Notes: generated by a model from the sequence alone, not told the origin. A DNA stretch of 64,000 nucleotides from Mesorhizobium sp. WSM4313 (GCF_002294725.1 NZ_NSFT01000016.1:1-64000); one strand, 5' to 3'. Numbered from the stretch's first letter, positions 1-8,656 are shown. Numbers and translations are program-made.

Positions 1-28
1 CAACCCCGCCCCTGCTAAAGCCCGCCGC

Positions 29-1834
29 ATGACGACGCCCCTCGACCACATCCGCAATTTCTCCATCGTCGCCCATATCGACCATGGCAAATCCACGCTT
101 GCCGACCGGCTGATCCAGCTCACCGGCACGCTGGAGGAGCGCGATATGAAGGAGCAGGTGCTGGACTCGATGGATATCGAGCGCGAGCGCGGCATCACCA
201 TCAAGGCCCAGACCGTCAGGCTCAACTACCGCGCCAAGAACGGCGAGGACTATGTGCTGAACCTGATCGACACGCCCGGTCATGTCGACTTCGCCTATGA
301 AGTGTCGCGTTCGCTGGCCGCCTGCGAGGGCTCGCTGCTGGTGGTCGACGCTTCCCAGGGCGTCGAGGCGCAGACGCTGGCCAATGTCTACCAGGCCATC
401 GACAACAACCACGAGATCGTCGTGGTGCTGAACAAGGTCGACCTGCCGGCGGCCGAGCCCGAGCGCATCCGCGAGCAGGTGGAGGAGGTGATCGGCCTCG
501 ATGCCTCCAACGCCGTGCTGATCTCGGCCAAGACGGGCCTTGGCGTGCCCGACGTGCTGGAGGCGATCGTCCACCAGCTGCCGCCGCCGCGCGAGGGCGA
601 CATCGCGGCGCCCCTGAAGGCGATGCTGGTCGACAGCTGGTACGACGCCTATCTCGGCGTCATCGTGCTGGTGCGCATCATCGACGGCGTCATGAAGAAG
701 GGCCAGACCATCCGCATGATGGGCACCGGCGCAAAGTATCTCGTCGAGAGGACGGGCGTGTTCAAGCCGGCCCGCGTCAATGTCGACGAGCTCGGCCCCG
801 GCGAGTTCGGCTTCTTCACCGGCTCGATCAAGGAAGTGGCCGACACCCGCGTCGGCGACACCATCACCGAGGACCGCCGCCCGACGCAAAAGGCGCTGCC
901 CGGCTTCAAGCCGGCGCAGCCGGTGGTGTTCTGCGGCCTGTTCCCGGTCGACGCCGCCGATTTCGAGGATTTGCGCGCCGCCGTCGGCAAATTGCGCCTC
1001 AACGACGCCAGCTTTTCCTATGAGATGGAAACCAGCGCCGCGCTCGGCTTCGGCTATCGCTGCGGCTTCCTGGGCCTGCTGCATCTGGAGATCATCCAGG
1101 AGCGGCTGGAGCGCGAGTTCAACCTTGATCTCATCGCCACGGCGCCCTCCGTCGTCTACCGCCTGAACCTCAATGACGGCTCGGTGAAGGAACTGCACAA
1201 TCCGGCCGACATGCCCGACGTGGTCAAGATCGCCTCGATCGAGGAGCCGTGGATCCGCGCCACCATCCTGACCCCCGACGATTATCTCGGCGGCATCCTG
1301 AAACTCTGCCAGGACAGGCGCGGCATCCAGGCCGATCTCTCCTATGTCGGCAAACGCGCCATGCTCACCTACGACCTGCCGCTCAACGAGGTGGTCTTCG
1401 ATTTCTACGACCGGCTGAAGTCGATCTCCAAGGGCTACGCCTCCTTCGACTATCACCTGACCGACTATCGCGAGGGCGACCTGGTGAAGATGTCGATCCT
1501 GGTCAATGAGGAGCCGGTCGACGCGCTGTCCATGCTGGTGCACCGCACGGCGGCGGAAAAGCGCGGCCGCGCCATGTGCGAGAAGCTGAAGGAGCTGATC
1601 CCGCACCACCTGTTCAAGATCCCGATTCAGGCCGCGATCGGCGGCAAGGTCATCGCCCGCGAAACCATCTCGGCGCTGCGCAAGGACGTCACCGCCAAAT
1701 GCTATGGCGGCGACGTGACCCGCAAGCGCAAGCTGCTCGACAAGCAGAAAGAGGGCAAGAAGCGGATGCGCCAGTTCGGCAAGGTGGATATCCCGCAGGA
1801 GGCGTTTATCCAGGCGCTGAAGATGGGCGATTGA
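29..1834 (+). CDS. lepA: Elongation factor 4 (LepA), ribosome back-translocase GTPase
   Basis: This 601-residue translational GTPase binds the ribosome and remodels stalled or mistranslocated complexes. The G1 loop AHIDHGKST is at about residues 15-23, the G3 DTPGH at 81-85 and the G4 NKVD at 135-138. The LepA-specific C-terminal region follows and ends in a basic GKKRMRQFGKVDIP stretch. Length matches the family (about 600). Only 28 bases precede the ATG, so its promoter is outside the window. It faces the downstream helicase gene convergently with a gap of about 50 bp. Confidence 0.97.
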   Translation: MTTPLDHIRNFSIVAHIDHGKSTLADRLIQLTGTLEERDMKEQVLDSMDIERERGITIKAQTVRLNYRAKNGEDYVLNLIDTPGHVDFAYEVSRSLAACEGSLLVVDASQGVEAQTLANVYQAIDNNHEIVVVLNKVDLPAAEPERIREQVEEVIGLDASNAVLISAKTGLGVPDVLEAIVHQLPPPREGDIAAPLKAMLVDSWYDAYLGVIVLVRIIDGVMKKGQTIRMMGTGAKYLVERTGVFKPARVNVDELGPGEFGFFTGSIKEVADTRVGDTITEDRRPTQKALPGFKPAQPVVFCGLFPVDAADFEDLRAAVGKLRLNDASFSYEMETSAALGFGYRCGFLGLLHLEIIQERLEREFNLDLIATAPSVVYRLNLNDGSVKELHNPADMPDVVKIASIEEPWIRATILTPDDYLGGILKLCQDRRGIQADLSYVGKRAMLTYDLPLNEVVFDFYDRLKSISKGYASFDYHLTDYREGDLVKMSILVNEEPVDALSMLVHRTAAEKRGRAMCEKLKELIPHHLFKIPIQAAIGGKVIARETISALRKDVTAKCYGGDVTRKRKLLDKQKEGKKRMRQFGKVDIPQEAFIQALKMGD

Positions 1835-1884
1835 GGAGATTTGCATCCGCTCAATCCAACCTTAAGCGGTTAGACCCCCATCTG

Positions 1885-4353
1885 TTAGCGAGTGTACGAA
1901 CGAGTGAACTGTGCCTCAAACGAGGGGCCGATTAGCTTTCCGTCATTCAACGCAGAAGCTACATCGTCTCGACTACGGTATTTGTTTCCCGTAGCGAGGG
2001 CTATACCGAAGGATTTCAGCGCATCCTTCAGCTCCAAGAGCTTCACGCTGTCGATCACGCGGAAATTCGCTGCGGGGGAAGCCTCTTGCCCGAATTTAAA
2101 TTTAGGATGGATGATTATCGGAGTAGCAGTGTTTGCAGGCGGATAGTTTTGATTAAACCAGGAAACCGAGCCAAGCAGTTGGTTGCAATCCGCCTTGGAG
2201 ATCGTCTCAGACACCACCGCACCGCTCTTGCATTCAATTATAAAATATCGGTGGGCCCCCACACCCCAAAGGTTGTCTGGTCCTTTTCCAGTCTCAAGCT
2301 CGGGCCGCTGCGATGAAAAGCCGAGTATCTGCCCCACATTGTCTATGGCAGCCTCAAAGCGCTTGGTTGTATGTAGGTCCCAGTCGAGATCATCCAACAA
2401 AGCATTGACCCAAAGGACGAGGTCGTTGCCATCAGGAAAGCGCTCCAGGAACTTGTGTGCGTTCAAAACCTGATCCTCTGGCGTCCCCAATTTTTTGTAT
2501 TCAATGCCCTCGATTGGTTTAACAACCCGATTGTTGAGGGCAACTGCCGAGATCAGCGTTTTCTGTGCCTCCGTTCGATCAACATAATGCATGTATTCAG
2601 CAAGCTGTTGTTTAATATATCCTTTCACGCTATCCTCGGTTGAGTTATTGACTGCATTCTGCATAAAATCCACCGAGCGTTTATATTGCCGTATCCGAGC
2701 GCCGTCGAAAGACGCCCGTTGGTCACCTACATAACCTTCCATGTAAAAATAGTTGGTGTCGGGTGCATGCACGATGGCTTCCTTCGAGACCCGAACCCAT
2801 GAAGCGTCCTTGTTGAAGGAATACTCCAATATTGGCAGTAAGTCGCTCATCGACTTCAAGTCGATCTGTCTCGCCAGCTGTCGAGCCACTCGTAACTGAG
2901 CCTTAGTAATTTCAGTGAAAAACTTGGCAGTTTCGTAATAATTGATCGCCTTTGTCAGATTTGCTCCCCAAAGTAGTACAACACATTGATCCTCGCTGGA
3001 TCGAACGCCTCTGCCCATACCTTGTTCAATCCTTTGAACAAGATCGATGTTTGATCCTATTGTCCCTTCTAGGGCGGCAGCATTAACACGGGATATTAAG
3101 CTCGAATAGCCGGGTACGCCATCGAGGATGAGCATCTCGCATGCCGTACCAGGTAGGTCGACGCCATCGTATTTGTTAATCAAAACGGCAATCCCCACAT
3201 GCCCATTCTTTAACTTTTCGACGCCCTCATGGATGTTGTCCTTGTCCAGTGTCAGACTCGCGACGTCTTTCCAATTGGAAGCCTGGTTCTTCGAAGGAAC
3301 GATGACAACTACATTCCGTTTGCTCGCCACGCCGGCGCAGAACTTTTTCAGGTCATCGAATTTGATATCGCGGTTTAACTCCTGGGGGGCGATGATCATT
3401 CGATCACCCATATCACCAGCACCTTTGGGCTTTATGGGTTTTGATATCGCAGCGGGATCAGCCTTAAAGTGCGAAACCAGAATGCCGTCGTTGGCGAGCG
3501 TGGCGGTCATGAACACTTTCCGCTTTGCCCGGCTCAGCGCTGGAATTACATCGATAGGAATGCACCGGGGCGCTATTTCAATGCGCTTGGCGGAGATCAC
3601 GCATTGGCAGAGGTCCACGACATCGATCAGCAAGTCGCGTTTAAATAGGAGCTCCTCCAGGTCCTTATGTTTCATCATTAGGGAAACGATATCTGCGGAC
3701 CTGTCTTTCCATATCCAAAACGGGAGTTCAAATATCACCGTTGGGTCACCGCTCATGAGCCTAGCGTGGTCCATCGCGTTGTATTGGCGTATTGGTTCGG
3801 ACAAAAGTGCCCAAAGGTCCTTATAAAGTGGAGATGCCGGGGTAGTTTCGATTCTGAATTGCTCCTCGATGCTTTGCAAGCATGCGTGAGCGTCGTCAAT
3901 TACAACAGACTCGAGCGGTATCTTTACTTCCTTGACACCAAAGACGGATCGTCCATTTACAATCTTTCTTATGTTAGTGACGAGTATTTTCTCGCCCCTC
4001 ATGAAACCCGCGTCATCCTCGGAGTCAGTAACCGGGATACCTAGGTCGCGCGCTTCCGCTATGACCTGCGAGGTTAGATATTTATCCGGCGTAATATAGA
4101 CAGCAGGGCGTAAGCCTTCATTGAGACTGCTTTGTAACAAAAGTAGGCCGACCAGAGTTTTGCCAGAGCCCGTGTTCATTTTGACGGTAAGGTCGTTCTC
4201 GGCTCGTCTGGCGAACCATCCATCGAGCACCTCGCCCTGCTCGTCAGATGGGCGCTTAAATCGCGGAGCTCGAGTTAGGGTCGTGAAAATCTTTCGTGGT
4301 TCGAGGATGGTGCTGTCATTGCCACCAGATTTAAATAGGTCGAAGTTAATCAC
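1885..4353 (-). CDS. Superfamily 2 helicase fused to a PD-(D/E)XK nuclease domain
   Basis: The 822-residue protein has an N-terminal SF2 helicase core. Walker A NTGSGKT is at about residues 60-66, motif II DDAH at 153-156, motif III MTATL at 282-286, a motif V-like DGVDLPG near 396-402, and motif VI QRIEQGMGRGVRS at 440-452, closest in feel to Rad3/DinG-type helicases. After a helical linker, the C-terminus carries a restriction-endonuclease-like signature: E667, GPD at 691-693 and ECK at 707-709. ATP-driven unwinding coupled to DNA cleavage is inferred; I do not recognise a named family. The gene is clearly more A/T-rich than lepA and the genes after it, which suggests horizontal acquisition. 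No partner gene is adjacent, so a one-gene defence or repair system is plausible but unproven. Confidence 0.75.
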   Translation of the reverse strand: MINFDLFKSGGNDSTILEPRKIFTTLTRAPRFKRPSDEQGEVLDGWFARRAENDLTVKMNTGSGKTLVGLLLLQSSLNEGLRPAVYITPDKYLTSQVIAEARDLGIPVTDSEDDAGFMRGEKILVTNIRKIVNGRSVFGVKEVKIPLESVVIDDAHACLQSIEEQFRIETTPASPLYKDLWALLSEPIRQYNAMDHARLMSGDPTVIFELPFWIWKDRSADIVSLMMKHKDLEELLFKRDLLIDVVDLCQCVISAKRIEIAPRCIPIDVIPALSRAKRKVFMTATLANDGILVSHFKADPAAISKPIKPKGAGDMGDRMIIAPQELNRDIKFDDLKKFCAGVASKRNVVVIVPSKNQASNWKDVASLTLDKDNIHEGVEKLKNGHVGIAVLINKYDGVDLPGTACEMLILDGVPGYSSLISRVNAAALEGTIGSNIDLVQRIEQGMGRGVRSSEDQCVVLLWGANLTKAINYYETAKFFTEITKAQLRVARQLARQIDLKSMSDLLPILEYSFNKDASWVRVSKEAIVHAPDTNYFYMEGYVGDQRASFDGARIRQYKRSVDFMQNAVNNSTEDSVKGYIKQQLAEYMHYVDRTEAQKTLISAVALNNRVVKPIEGIEYKKLGTPEDQVLNAHKFLERFPDGNDLVLWVNALLDDLDWDLHTTKRFEAAIDNVGQILGFSSQRPELETGKGPDNLWGVGAHRYFIIECKSGAVVSETISKADCNQLLGSVSWFNQNYPPANTATPIIIHPKFKFGQEASPAANFRVIDSVKLLELKDALKSFGIALATGNKYRSRDDVASALNDGKLIGPSFEAQFTRSYTR

Positions 4354-4618
4354 GGTTGCCCCTGCTAGGTTGCCATTTGCTCACAGATGGATAGGACGAA
4401 ATAAGACTTAGAGCAATTGATACATGACCGCCGGATACGATCGTCGACGGCCACACCCGCGACCATGTCTGTGAAGGTGCAGCATTGCATGCGGTGGCAT
4501 GCAGTAACCGAGGCGCCCGATGCCATTGACGGCTTTGCAGCGGACACTTGGCGACTCCTAAACTATTGGACAAACCACAGCTGCGGCGTATCCTCTCCTC
4601 GGCTTGGGGAGACATCAC

Positions 4619-5131
4619 ATGCGCTCCACCTTGGACACCGTCGCCGCGATCGGTCTCGCCATCGGCGGCGCTTTTGGCTTGGCGGGCACTTTCGTTGCGA
4701 GCGACGCGCTGCGCGAAACGGTCTGGACCATCGACGGCGTCGGCATCGTCGTCGCCACGGCGCTACTCGTGGTGAAATACCAGCGGCTGGGCAATGATCT
4801 CGTCGCGGCCGGCTTCCTTACGTTCCTTGCCGGCGAAAGCCTGCTTCTGGCCGGCAATGCGGCGGGGCTGCAGGCCAGCGTGCCGTCCTATGCCGGCGGC
4901 ATCGCGCTCTGGGCGGCGGGGCTAGTGATGGTCAGCGCGCAAGCCACTTTCGCGCTGTGGATGCGGCTCACGGCGTCCGTCGCCGCTGTGCTGTTCACCG
5001 TTTCGGCCCTCATGATCCTGTGGGGCGCGCCGCTCTTGCCCACCTCGGCGCCGCTGCCGGCGCTCGGCTATCCGTTCCTGGTGCTGACCTTCATCGGCTG
5101 GATCTGGACTTTGCTGAAGCCGGAGCGTTGA
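4619..5131 (+). CDS. Small integral membrane protein, unknown function
   Basis: The 170-residue hydrophobic protein has about five to six predicted membrane segments joined by short loops and ends in a basic tail (LLKPER). The ATG at 4619 is preceded by GGGGAGA about 7 bases upstream; a TTG 15 bases earlier is less likely. The next gene starts 11 bases after the stop, so the two are probably co-transcribed. I do not recognise a family. The coding looks native (high G+C), in contrast to the helicase gene upstream. Confidence 0.6.
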   Translation: MRSTLDTVAAIGLAIGGAFGLAGTFVASDALRETVWTIDGVGIVVATALLVVKYQRLGNDLVAAGFLTFLAGESLLLAGNAAGLQASVPSYAGGIALWAAGLVMVSAQATFALWMRLTASVAAVLFTVSALMILWGAPLLPTSAPLPALGYPFLVLTFIGWIWTLLKPER

Positions 5132-5142
5132 GTGCAAGGGCG

Positions 5143-5652
5143 ATGCCCGCGCCGCTCGAAATCCGTAACAGCCCGTCGGGAAAGATCCTGCCCGCCGTCG
5201 GGCCGTTCCTGCTCGGCGGCATTTTCGGCTTCGGCGCGCTACAGGGCGTGGCCTCGGGCGCGAACAGCGGGCATGTGCTGTGGATCGCGCTGCTCGGCGC
5301 CGCCTGCCTGGGGCTCGGCGTTTTCATCGCCCGCGGCGCCTTCGACGCTTCGGTCAAGGTGACGCTGGACAGCCACGGCTTCCGCGATGCTCGCGCCGGC
5401 GACGTGCTGGTGCCATGGAGCAAGGTGATAAGCGTGCGCCTCGCCGCCGGCGGCAAGGGCGCGGCGATGCTCAATTTCGAGCTCACCGAGGAGCCGCCCG
5501 CCGCAATCCGCTATTCCTCCGCCAACGCCTTCGGCCTGATGCCTTTCGGCCGGAACATTGTGCATATGGAAATCTCCTCGCTCGACGTGCGGGGAGAGGA
5601 GATGGTGGACGCAGTGAAGACATTCGCGCCGCATGTGGCGGTGAGGCGCTGA
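5143..5652 (+). CDS. Membrane-anchored protein with a PH-like C-terminal region, unknown function
   Basis: The 169-residue protein begins with two hydrophobic segments (about residues 15-35 and 45-65). A soluble beta-rich C-terminal half follows (LVPWSKVISVRL...), reminiscent of the small bacterial PH-like membrane proteins. The ATG at 5143 was chosen because the open frame upstream of it is the shadow of the previous gene and has a different composition. It lies 11 bases after that gene and probably forms an operon with it. The fold assignment is inference from pattern only. Confidence 0.55.
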   Translation: MPAPLEIRNSPSGKILPAVGPFLLGGIFGFGALQGVASGANSGHVLWIALLGAACLGLGVFIARGAFDASVKVTLDSHGFRDARAGDVLVPWSKVISVRLAAGGKGAAMLNFELTEEPPAAIRYSSANAFGLMPFGRNIVHMEISSLDVRGEEMVDAVKTFAPHVAVRR

Positions 5653-5861
5653 TCTCCCCCCTCGAGGGGAGATGTCGCCGAAGGCGACAGAGGGGGTCAC
5701 CGCGCGTGAAGTGCCCGCGCCCTGCGCGACAAGAAAGAGCGGCGGCACTCTAGGTGAGACGACCCCCTCTGGCCTGCCGCCGTAAAATGGAGGCTGGCGC
5801 TCCACGCGCGGCGACCCCCTCTGGCCGCTTTGCGGCCATCTCCCCCTCGAGGGGGAGATTA
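5652..5861. repeat. Rhizobial intergenic palindromic repeat, composite copy
   Basis: This gene-free stretch starts with a left arm (ctcccccctcgagggg... agaggggg, 5652-5696) and ends with the inverted right arm (ccccctctggcc ... ctcgagggggagat, 5816-5861). A second partial right arm starts at 5762. Arms of this type recur at 7357, 8808, 8917 and 11122. Transcripts would fold into a long hairpin. Confidence 0.8.
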
Positions 5862-5902
5862 CCGGCGCCACCCGTGCTCTACTTGCCCCGGGGGACCTCG
5901 CC

Positions 5903-6250
5903 ATGATTCGCGCTCTGCTCGCCTTCCTTCTGCTCACCTCGCCGGCCTTGGCCGCGGACATGTCGGTCTTCGTGCGCAACCAGCGTTCGGACGGGGTCGC
6001 GGTCGAGCTGTTCAGCCGCGATAGCCAAAAAGTCTGGCCGGGCGACGACAAGGTGTTCCTCATCCGCCCGAAGGCACGAAAATCCGTGCCGATCTCCTGC
6101 GAGCCGGGCGAGCACATCTGCTGGGGCGCCTGGGTGAACGGCAATGACAAGGTCACCGCCGGCGTCGGCCCCGACAATGACCAGCCCTGCGACACCTGCT
6201 GCTTCATCTGCACCGAGCATTCCACCGAGACGGTGGATCTGGCGGAGTAG
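5903..6250 (+). CDS. Secreted cysteine-rich small protein (paralogue A)
   Basis: The 115-residue protein has a clear Sec signal peptide (MIRALLAFLLLTSPALAAD, cleavage after ALA). A mature domain of about 97 residues follows, with six cysteines: one in PISC, one in HIC, then CDTCC and a final C. It shares the pattern VELxSxD...VWPG...PISC..GE.IC.GAWV...GVGP.N with the gene at 6964, so the two are paralogues. Periplasmic or extracellular disulfide-bonded folding is inferred. Function is unknown. Palindromic repeats lie on both sides. Confidence 0.7.
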   Translation: MIRALLAFLLLTSPALAADMSVFVRNQRSDGVAVELFSRDSQKVWPGDDKVFLIRPKARKSVPISCEPGEHICWGAWVNGNDKVTAGVGPDNDQPCDTCCFICTEHSTETVDLAE

Positions 6251-6261
6251 CGGGGCGCTTT

Positions 6262-6321
6262 CCCTTCTCCCCTTGTGGGAGAAGGTGGCTCGGCGCGCAG
6301 CGCCGAGACGGATGAGGGGTG
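6262..6321 (+). repeat. 60-bp inverted repeat, left copy, flanking the DUF559 gene
   Basis: By eye, this 60-base block is the exact reverse complement of 6782-6841. It contains its own inner dyads (cttctccccttgtgggagaag and ctcggcgcgcagcgccgag). The two copies bracket the DUF559 gene at 6428-6751. A truncated piece of the same repeat (cacaaggggagaaggggaag) lies at 7572-7595. Confidence 0.9.
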
Positions 6322-6427
6322 CTCCAGCGGAGTGAGGCGCCGGATATTTGAGCGATCAGAAAAACCGGCTAATCTTCCGCCATGCCGCACCAGCCCATAA
6401 CCGGCCAAACGCAATTTCGCCCGGTCG

Positions 6428-6751
6428 ATGCGCCGCGAGCCGACAGAGGCGGAAGACCGCTTATGGCACGAATTGCGCGGCCGGCGACTGGACAATATCA
6501 AGTTCAAGCGGCAAGTGCCGATTGGTCGGTTCGTAGCGGATTTCCTTTGCGCCGAAGCAAAACTCATCGTCGAAATCGACGGCAGCCAGCATGCGGAGTC
6601 GCTCCGTGATCTGGAGCGCGACGCCGCATTGAAGGCGAGAGGCTTTCGCGTGCTGCGGTTCTGGAACGGTGATGTGCTGAAAGAGCTGGATGCGGTCTGC
6701 GATACCATTATTGCGTATGTGAAAGATAAGAGTTTGCAGCCCTGGCGGTAG
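6428..6751 (+). CDS. DUF559 (Vsr-like endonuclease fold) protein
   Basis: The 107-residue protein matches the DUF559/MTES_1575 family. An N-terminal RREPTEAEDRLWHELRGRRL helix is followed by FKRQVPIGRFVADF, then VEIDGSQH and DAALKARGFRVLRFWN. The D39 of VADF, the E51/D53 of VEIDG and the H57 correspond to the Vsr/PD-(D/E)XK-like catalytic core. It is expected to act on DNA, but no substrate is known for most members. The gene sits alone between perfect 60-bp inverted repeats, and the two paralogous secreted-protein genes lie outside them, which suggests it is carried as a cassette. Confidence 0.85.
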   Translation: MRREPTEAEDRLWHELRGRRLDNIKFKRQVPIGRFVADFLCAEAKLIVEIDGSQHAESLRDLERDAALKARGFRVLRFWNGDVLKELDAVCDTIIAYVKDKSLQPWR

Positions 6752-6781
6752 CGGGGCGCACGCGTTCTTGCCAAGCTGGAA

Positions 6782-6841
6782 CACCCCTCATCCGTCTCGG
6801 CGCTGCGCGCCGAGCCACCTTCTCCCACAAGGGGAGAAGGG
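6782..6841 (-). repeat. 60-bp inverted repeat, right copy, flanking the DUF559 gene
   Basis: Exact reverse complement of 6262-6321. A further short direct repeat, tagcggggcgc, occurs at the stop codon of the gene before the left copy (6248) and at the stop codon of the DUF559 gene (6749). Confidence 0.9.
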
Positions 6842-6963
6842 GAAGTCGCGCCATTCCCCCAAATTGCGTCAGCCATTTTCGCCGCCGCCCCTTTGGCATA
6901 CGCGCCGGTCATGTCATCATCCCGCGATCGGCCGTGGGGGCCGATTCTACCTCGGGGGTTCTC

Positions 6964-7335
6964 ATGTCTTCCACCTTCGCGCGCCGCGTGGCCGCCGCGC
7001 TTTCGCTTGCCGTCCTCATCGCGCCCGCCGCCCGTGCCGGCGACGTCACCTTCCAGATCAAGAATGGCCATCCCAACGCCATGCGTGTCGAGCTCTACAG
7101 CCAGGACCGCGACTATGTCTGGCCGGGCGAGGGCAAGGACTTCTATCTCGACGACGGCGAGACCAAGCAATTGCCGATCTCGTGCAATGAGGGGGAGAAG
7201 ATCTGCTATGGCGCCTGGGTCGACGGCGACGAGCAGACCTATTGGGGCGTCGGCCCCAACAACAAGGAGACTTGCGAGGACTGCTGCTACACCTGCAGCG
7301 GCGGCCAGACCGAGGAGATCGACCTGGAGGAGTAG
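6964..7335 (+). CDS. Secreted cysteine-rich small protein (paralogue B)
   Basis: The 123-residue protein has an N-terminal signal peptide (basic n-region, ALSLAVLIAPAARAG, cleavage after ARA). The mature domain has the six-cysteine layout of the gene at 5903 (PISC, ICYGAWV, CEDCC, C). The mature part is notably acidic and ends in EEIDLEE. The ATG at 6964 is chosen because the signal peptide begins there; an upstream GTG would add a non-hydrophobic extension. Function is unknown; it is most likely periplasmic. It is probably a tandem duplicate now separated from its paralogue by the DUF559 cassette. Confidence 0.7.
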   Translation: MSSTFARRVAAALSLAVLIAPAARAGDVTFQIKNGHPNAMRVELYSQDRDYVWPGEGKDFYLDDGETKQLPISCNEGEKICYGAWVDGDEQTYWGVGPNNKETCEDCCYTCSGGQTEEIDLEE

Positions 7336-7356
7336 GGGTGGGCCCCCGAAGCTGCT

Positions 7357-7595
7357 GATCTCCCCCCTTGTGGGGGAGATGCCTGGCAAGGCAGAGGGGG
7401 GCGCTGTCCCGCCAGCATCTCAACCCGCTAAAAGCTCCTGCCTTGGGAAACTTCTGCACATTCGAAAAGCGGTGGGCCGCGATCCTTCGCGCCCCCCTCT
7501 GTCCTGCCGGACATCTCCCCCACGAGGGGGGAGATTGGCCGTCACGCGGCCCTTCGCCAATCTCCAGCGAACTTACACAAGGGGAGAAGGGGAAG
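7357..7595. repeat. Intergenic palindromic repeat pair plus a truncated copy
   Basis: The 337-base gene-free interval 7336-7672 is filled mainly by repeats. A left arm (ctccccccttgtgggggagatg... agaggggggcgctgtcccgcc) starts at 7357, and its inverted right arm (cgcgcccccctctgtcctgccgg ... gaggggggagat) ends near 7537. A fragment of the 60-bp repeat of 6262/6782 follows at 7572-7595. Nothing else is visible in the interval except the leader of the CDGSH gene. Confidence 0.8.
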
Positions 7596-7672
7596 TAGTC
7601 ATCCGGCCAGCTTGACGCCCCTCTCGCCCCCGCCCTAGCCTTGCCTCAACCCAACAGGAGACTCCCACCCAA

Positions 7673-8299
7673 ATGGCAAGCACGGTCGAAGGCGAGAAGA
7701 TCGACGTTTCTTTCAGCGGCAAGCGCTGCATCCATTCGCGCAATTGCGTGCTTGGCAACCCGCATGTCTTCGTGCCCAACGCGCCGGGCGAGTGGATCCA
7801 TCCTGAAGCAGCCAGCGTCGAGCAGGTGGTGGCGCTGGCGGAAAACTGCCCGTCGGGCGCCATCACCTACAGCCGCAAGGATGGCGGCCCGCAGGAGAGG
7901 CCGCCGGTGGTCAACACCGTGCGGTTGAGGGAAAACGGCCCGCTGGCGGTGCATGCCGAGATCGTGCTCGGCGAGGACACTTTCTTCCGCGCCACGCTCT
8001 GCCGCTGCGGGCTGTCGCAGAACAAGCCGTTCTGCGACAACAGCCACATCAAGGCCGGTTTTTCCGCCACCGGCGAGCCGGCGCTGAAGGAAGCGCAGGT
8101 GCTGGAGGCGCGCGATGGCCCGCTCAATGTGACGCCGACCGTCAACGGCCCGCTTAAGGTCGAAGGCAATGCCGAGATCGTCACCGGCACCGGGCATACC
8201 ATCGCCCGCACCACCAAGGTGTTCCTCTGCCGCTGCGGTCACTCGGCCAACAAGCCGTTTTGCGACGGGTCGCATAAAAGAGTGGGGTTCGTAGCATGA
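7673..8299 (+). CDS. Iron-sulfur protein: 4Fe-4S mono-cluster domain plus two CDGSH zinc-finger-like domains
   Basis: The 208-residue protein starts with a divergent single-cluster ferredoxin-like domain (KRCIHSRNCV near 20-29; ENCPSGAI near 62-69). Two CDGSH-type 2Fe-2S modules follow: CRCGLSQNKPFCDNSH near 115-130 and CRCGHSANKPFCDGSH near 187-202. Each has the three Cys and one His ligands, although the first reads CDNSH. A role in electron transfer or redox sensing is known for CDGSH proteins; the partner is unknown here. The ATG follows a gggagactcccaccca-type leader. A frameshifted copy of its last third lies at 8689-8777. Confidence 0.88.
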   Translation: MASTVEGEKIDVSFSGKRCIHSRNCVLGNPHVFVPNAPGEWIHPEAASVEQVVALAENCPSGAITYSRKDGGPQERPPVVNTVRLRENGPLAVHAEIVLGEDTFFRATLCRCGLSQNKPFCDNSHIKAGFSATGEPALKEAQVLEARDGPLNVTPTVNGPLKVEGNAEIVTGTGHTIARTTKVFLCRCGHSANKPFCDGSHKRVGFVA

Positions 8300-8353
8300 C
8301 AAGCGCTGCGCCCGCCTTAGTTTTGGGGTGAGAACTCTCAGGAGGAATCCACC

Positions 8354-8656
8354 ATGCGCACCATGCTCACCCTTGCCTTGCTTGCCGTCGCAATACCCGC
8401 CTTCGCCGCAAACCATGCGGTTGAGATCAAGGACATGAAATTCCACCCGGCCAAGATCAGTGTCGCCGTCGGCGACACCGTGACCTTCACCAACGCCGAT
8501 TCCAAGACGCACACCGCCACGGCGGATGACGGCTCCTTCGATACCGGCCAACTCGCCAAGGGCAAGCGCGCCAAGGTCAAGATATCGGCCGCCGGCGCGC
8601 ATCCGTTCCATTGTGCGATCCACAGCTCGATGACGGGCACCGTCACGGCGAAATAG
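8354..8656 (+). CDS. Periplasmic cupredoxin (plastocyanin/amicyanin-like)
   Basis: The 100-residue protein has a signal peptide (MRTMLTLALLAVAIPAFAA) and a small type-1 copper domain. The ligand pattern is visible: the His of KTHTA, then Cys, His and Met in HCAIHSSMTG. This fits an electron-transfer protein of the pseudoazurin/amicyanin group or a copper-binding stress protein. AGGAGG sits 6-7 bases before the ATG, a strong ribosome site. It follows the CDGSH gene by 54 bases and may be co-expressed. Confidence 0.88.
   Translation: MRTMLTLALLAVAIPAFAANHAVEIKDMKFHPAKISVAVGDTVTFTNADSKTHTATADDGSFDTGQLAKGKRAKVKISAAGAHPFHCAIHSSMTGTVTAK

Noticed and set aside
1834..1884. Integration (att) site at the lepA 3' end next to the helicase gene
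   Set aside because: No tRNA, integrase or direct repeat flanking 1885-4353 could be found by eye.
4354..4618. Short frames in the gap between the helicase gene and the first membrane-protein gene
   Set aside because: Mutually overlapping in several frames with no ribosome site; the region more likely contains the helicase promoter.
5239..7389. 716-codon minus-strand open frame across 5.2-7.4 kb
   Set aside because: It runs through palindromic repeats and opposite four plausible plus-strand genes; the translation is low-complexity with no domain.
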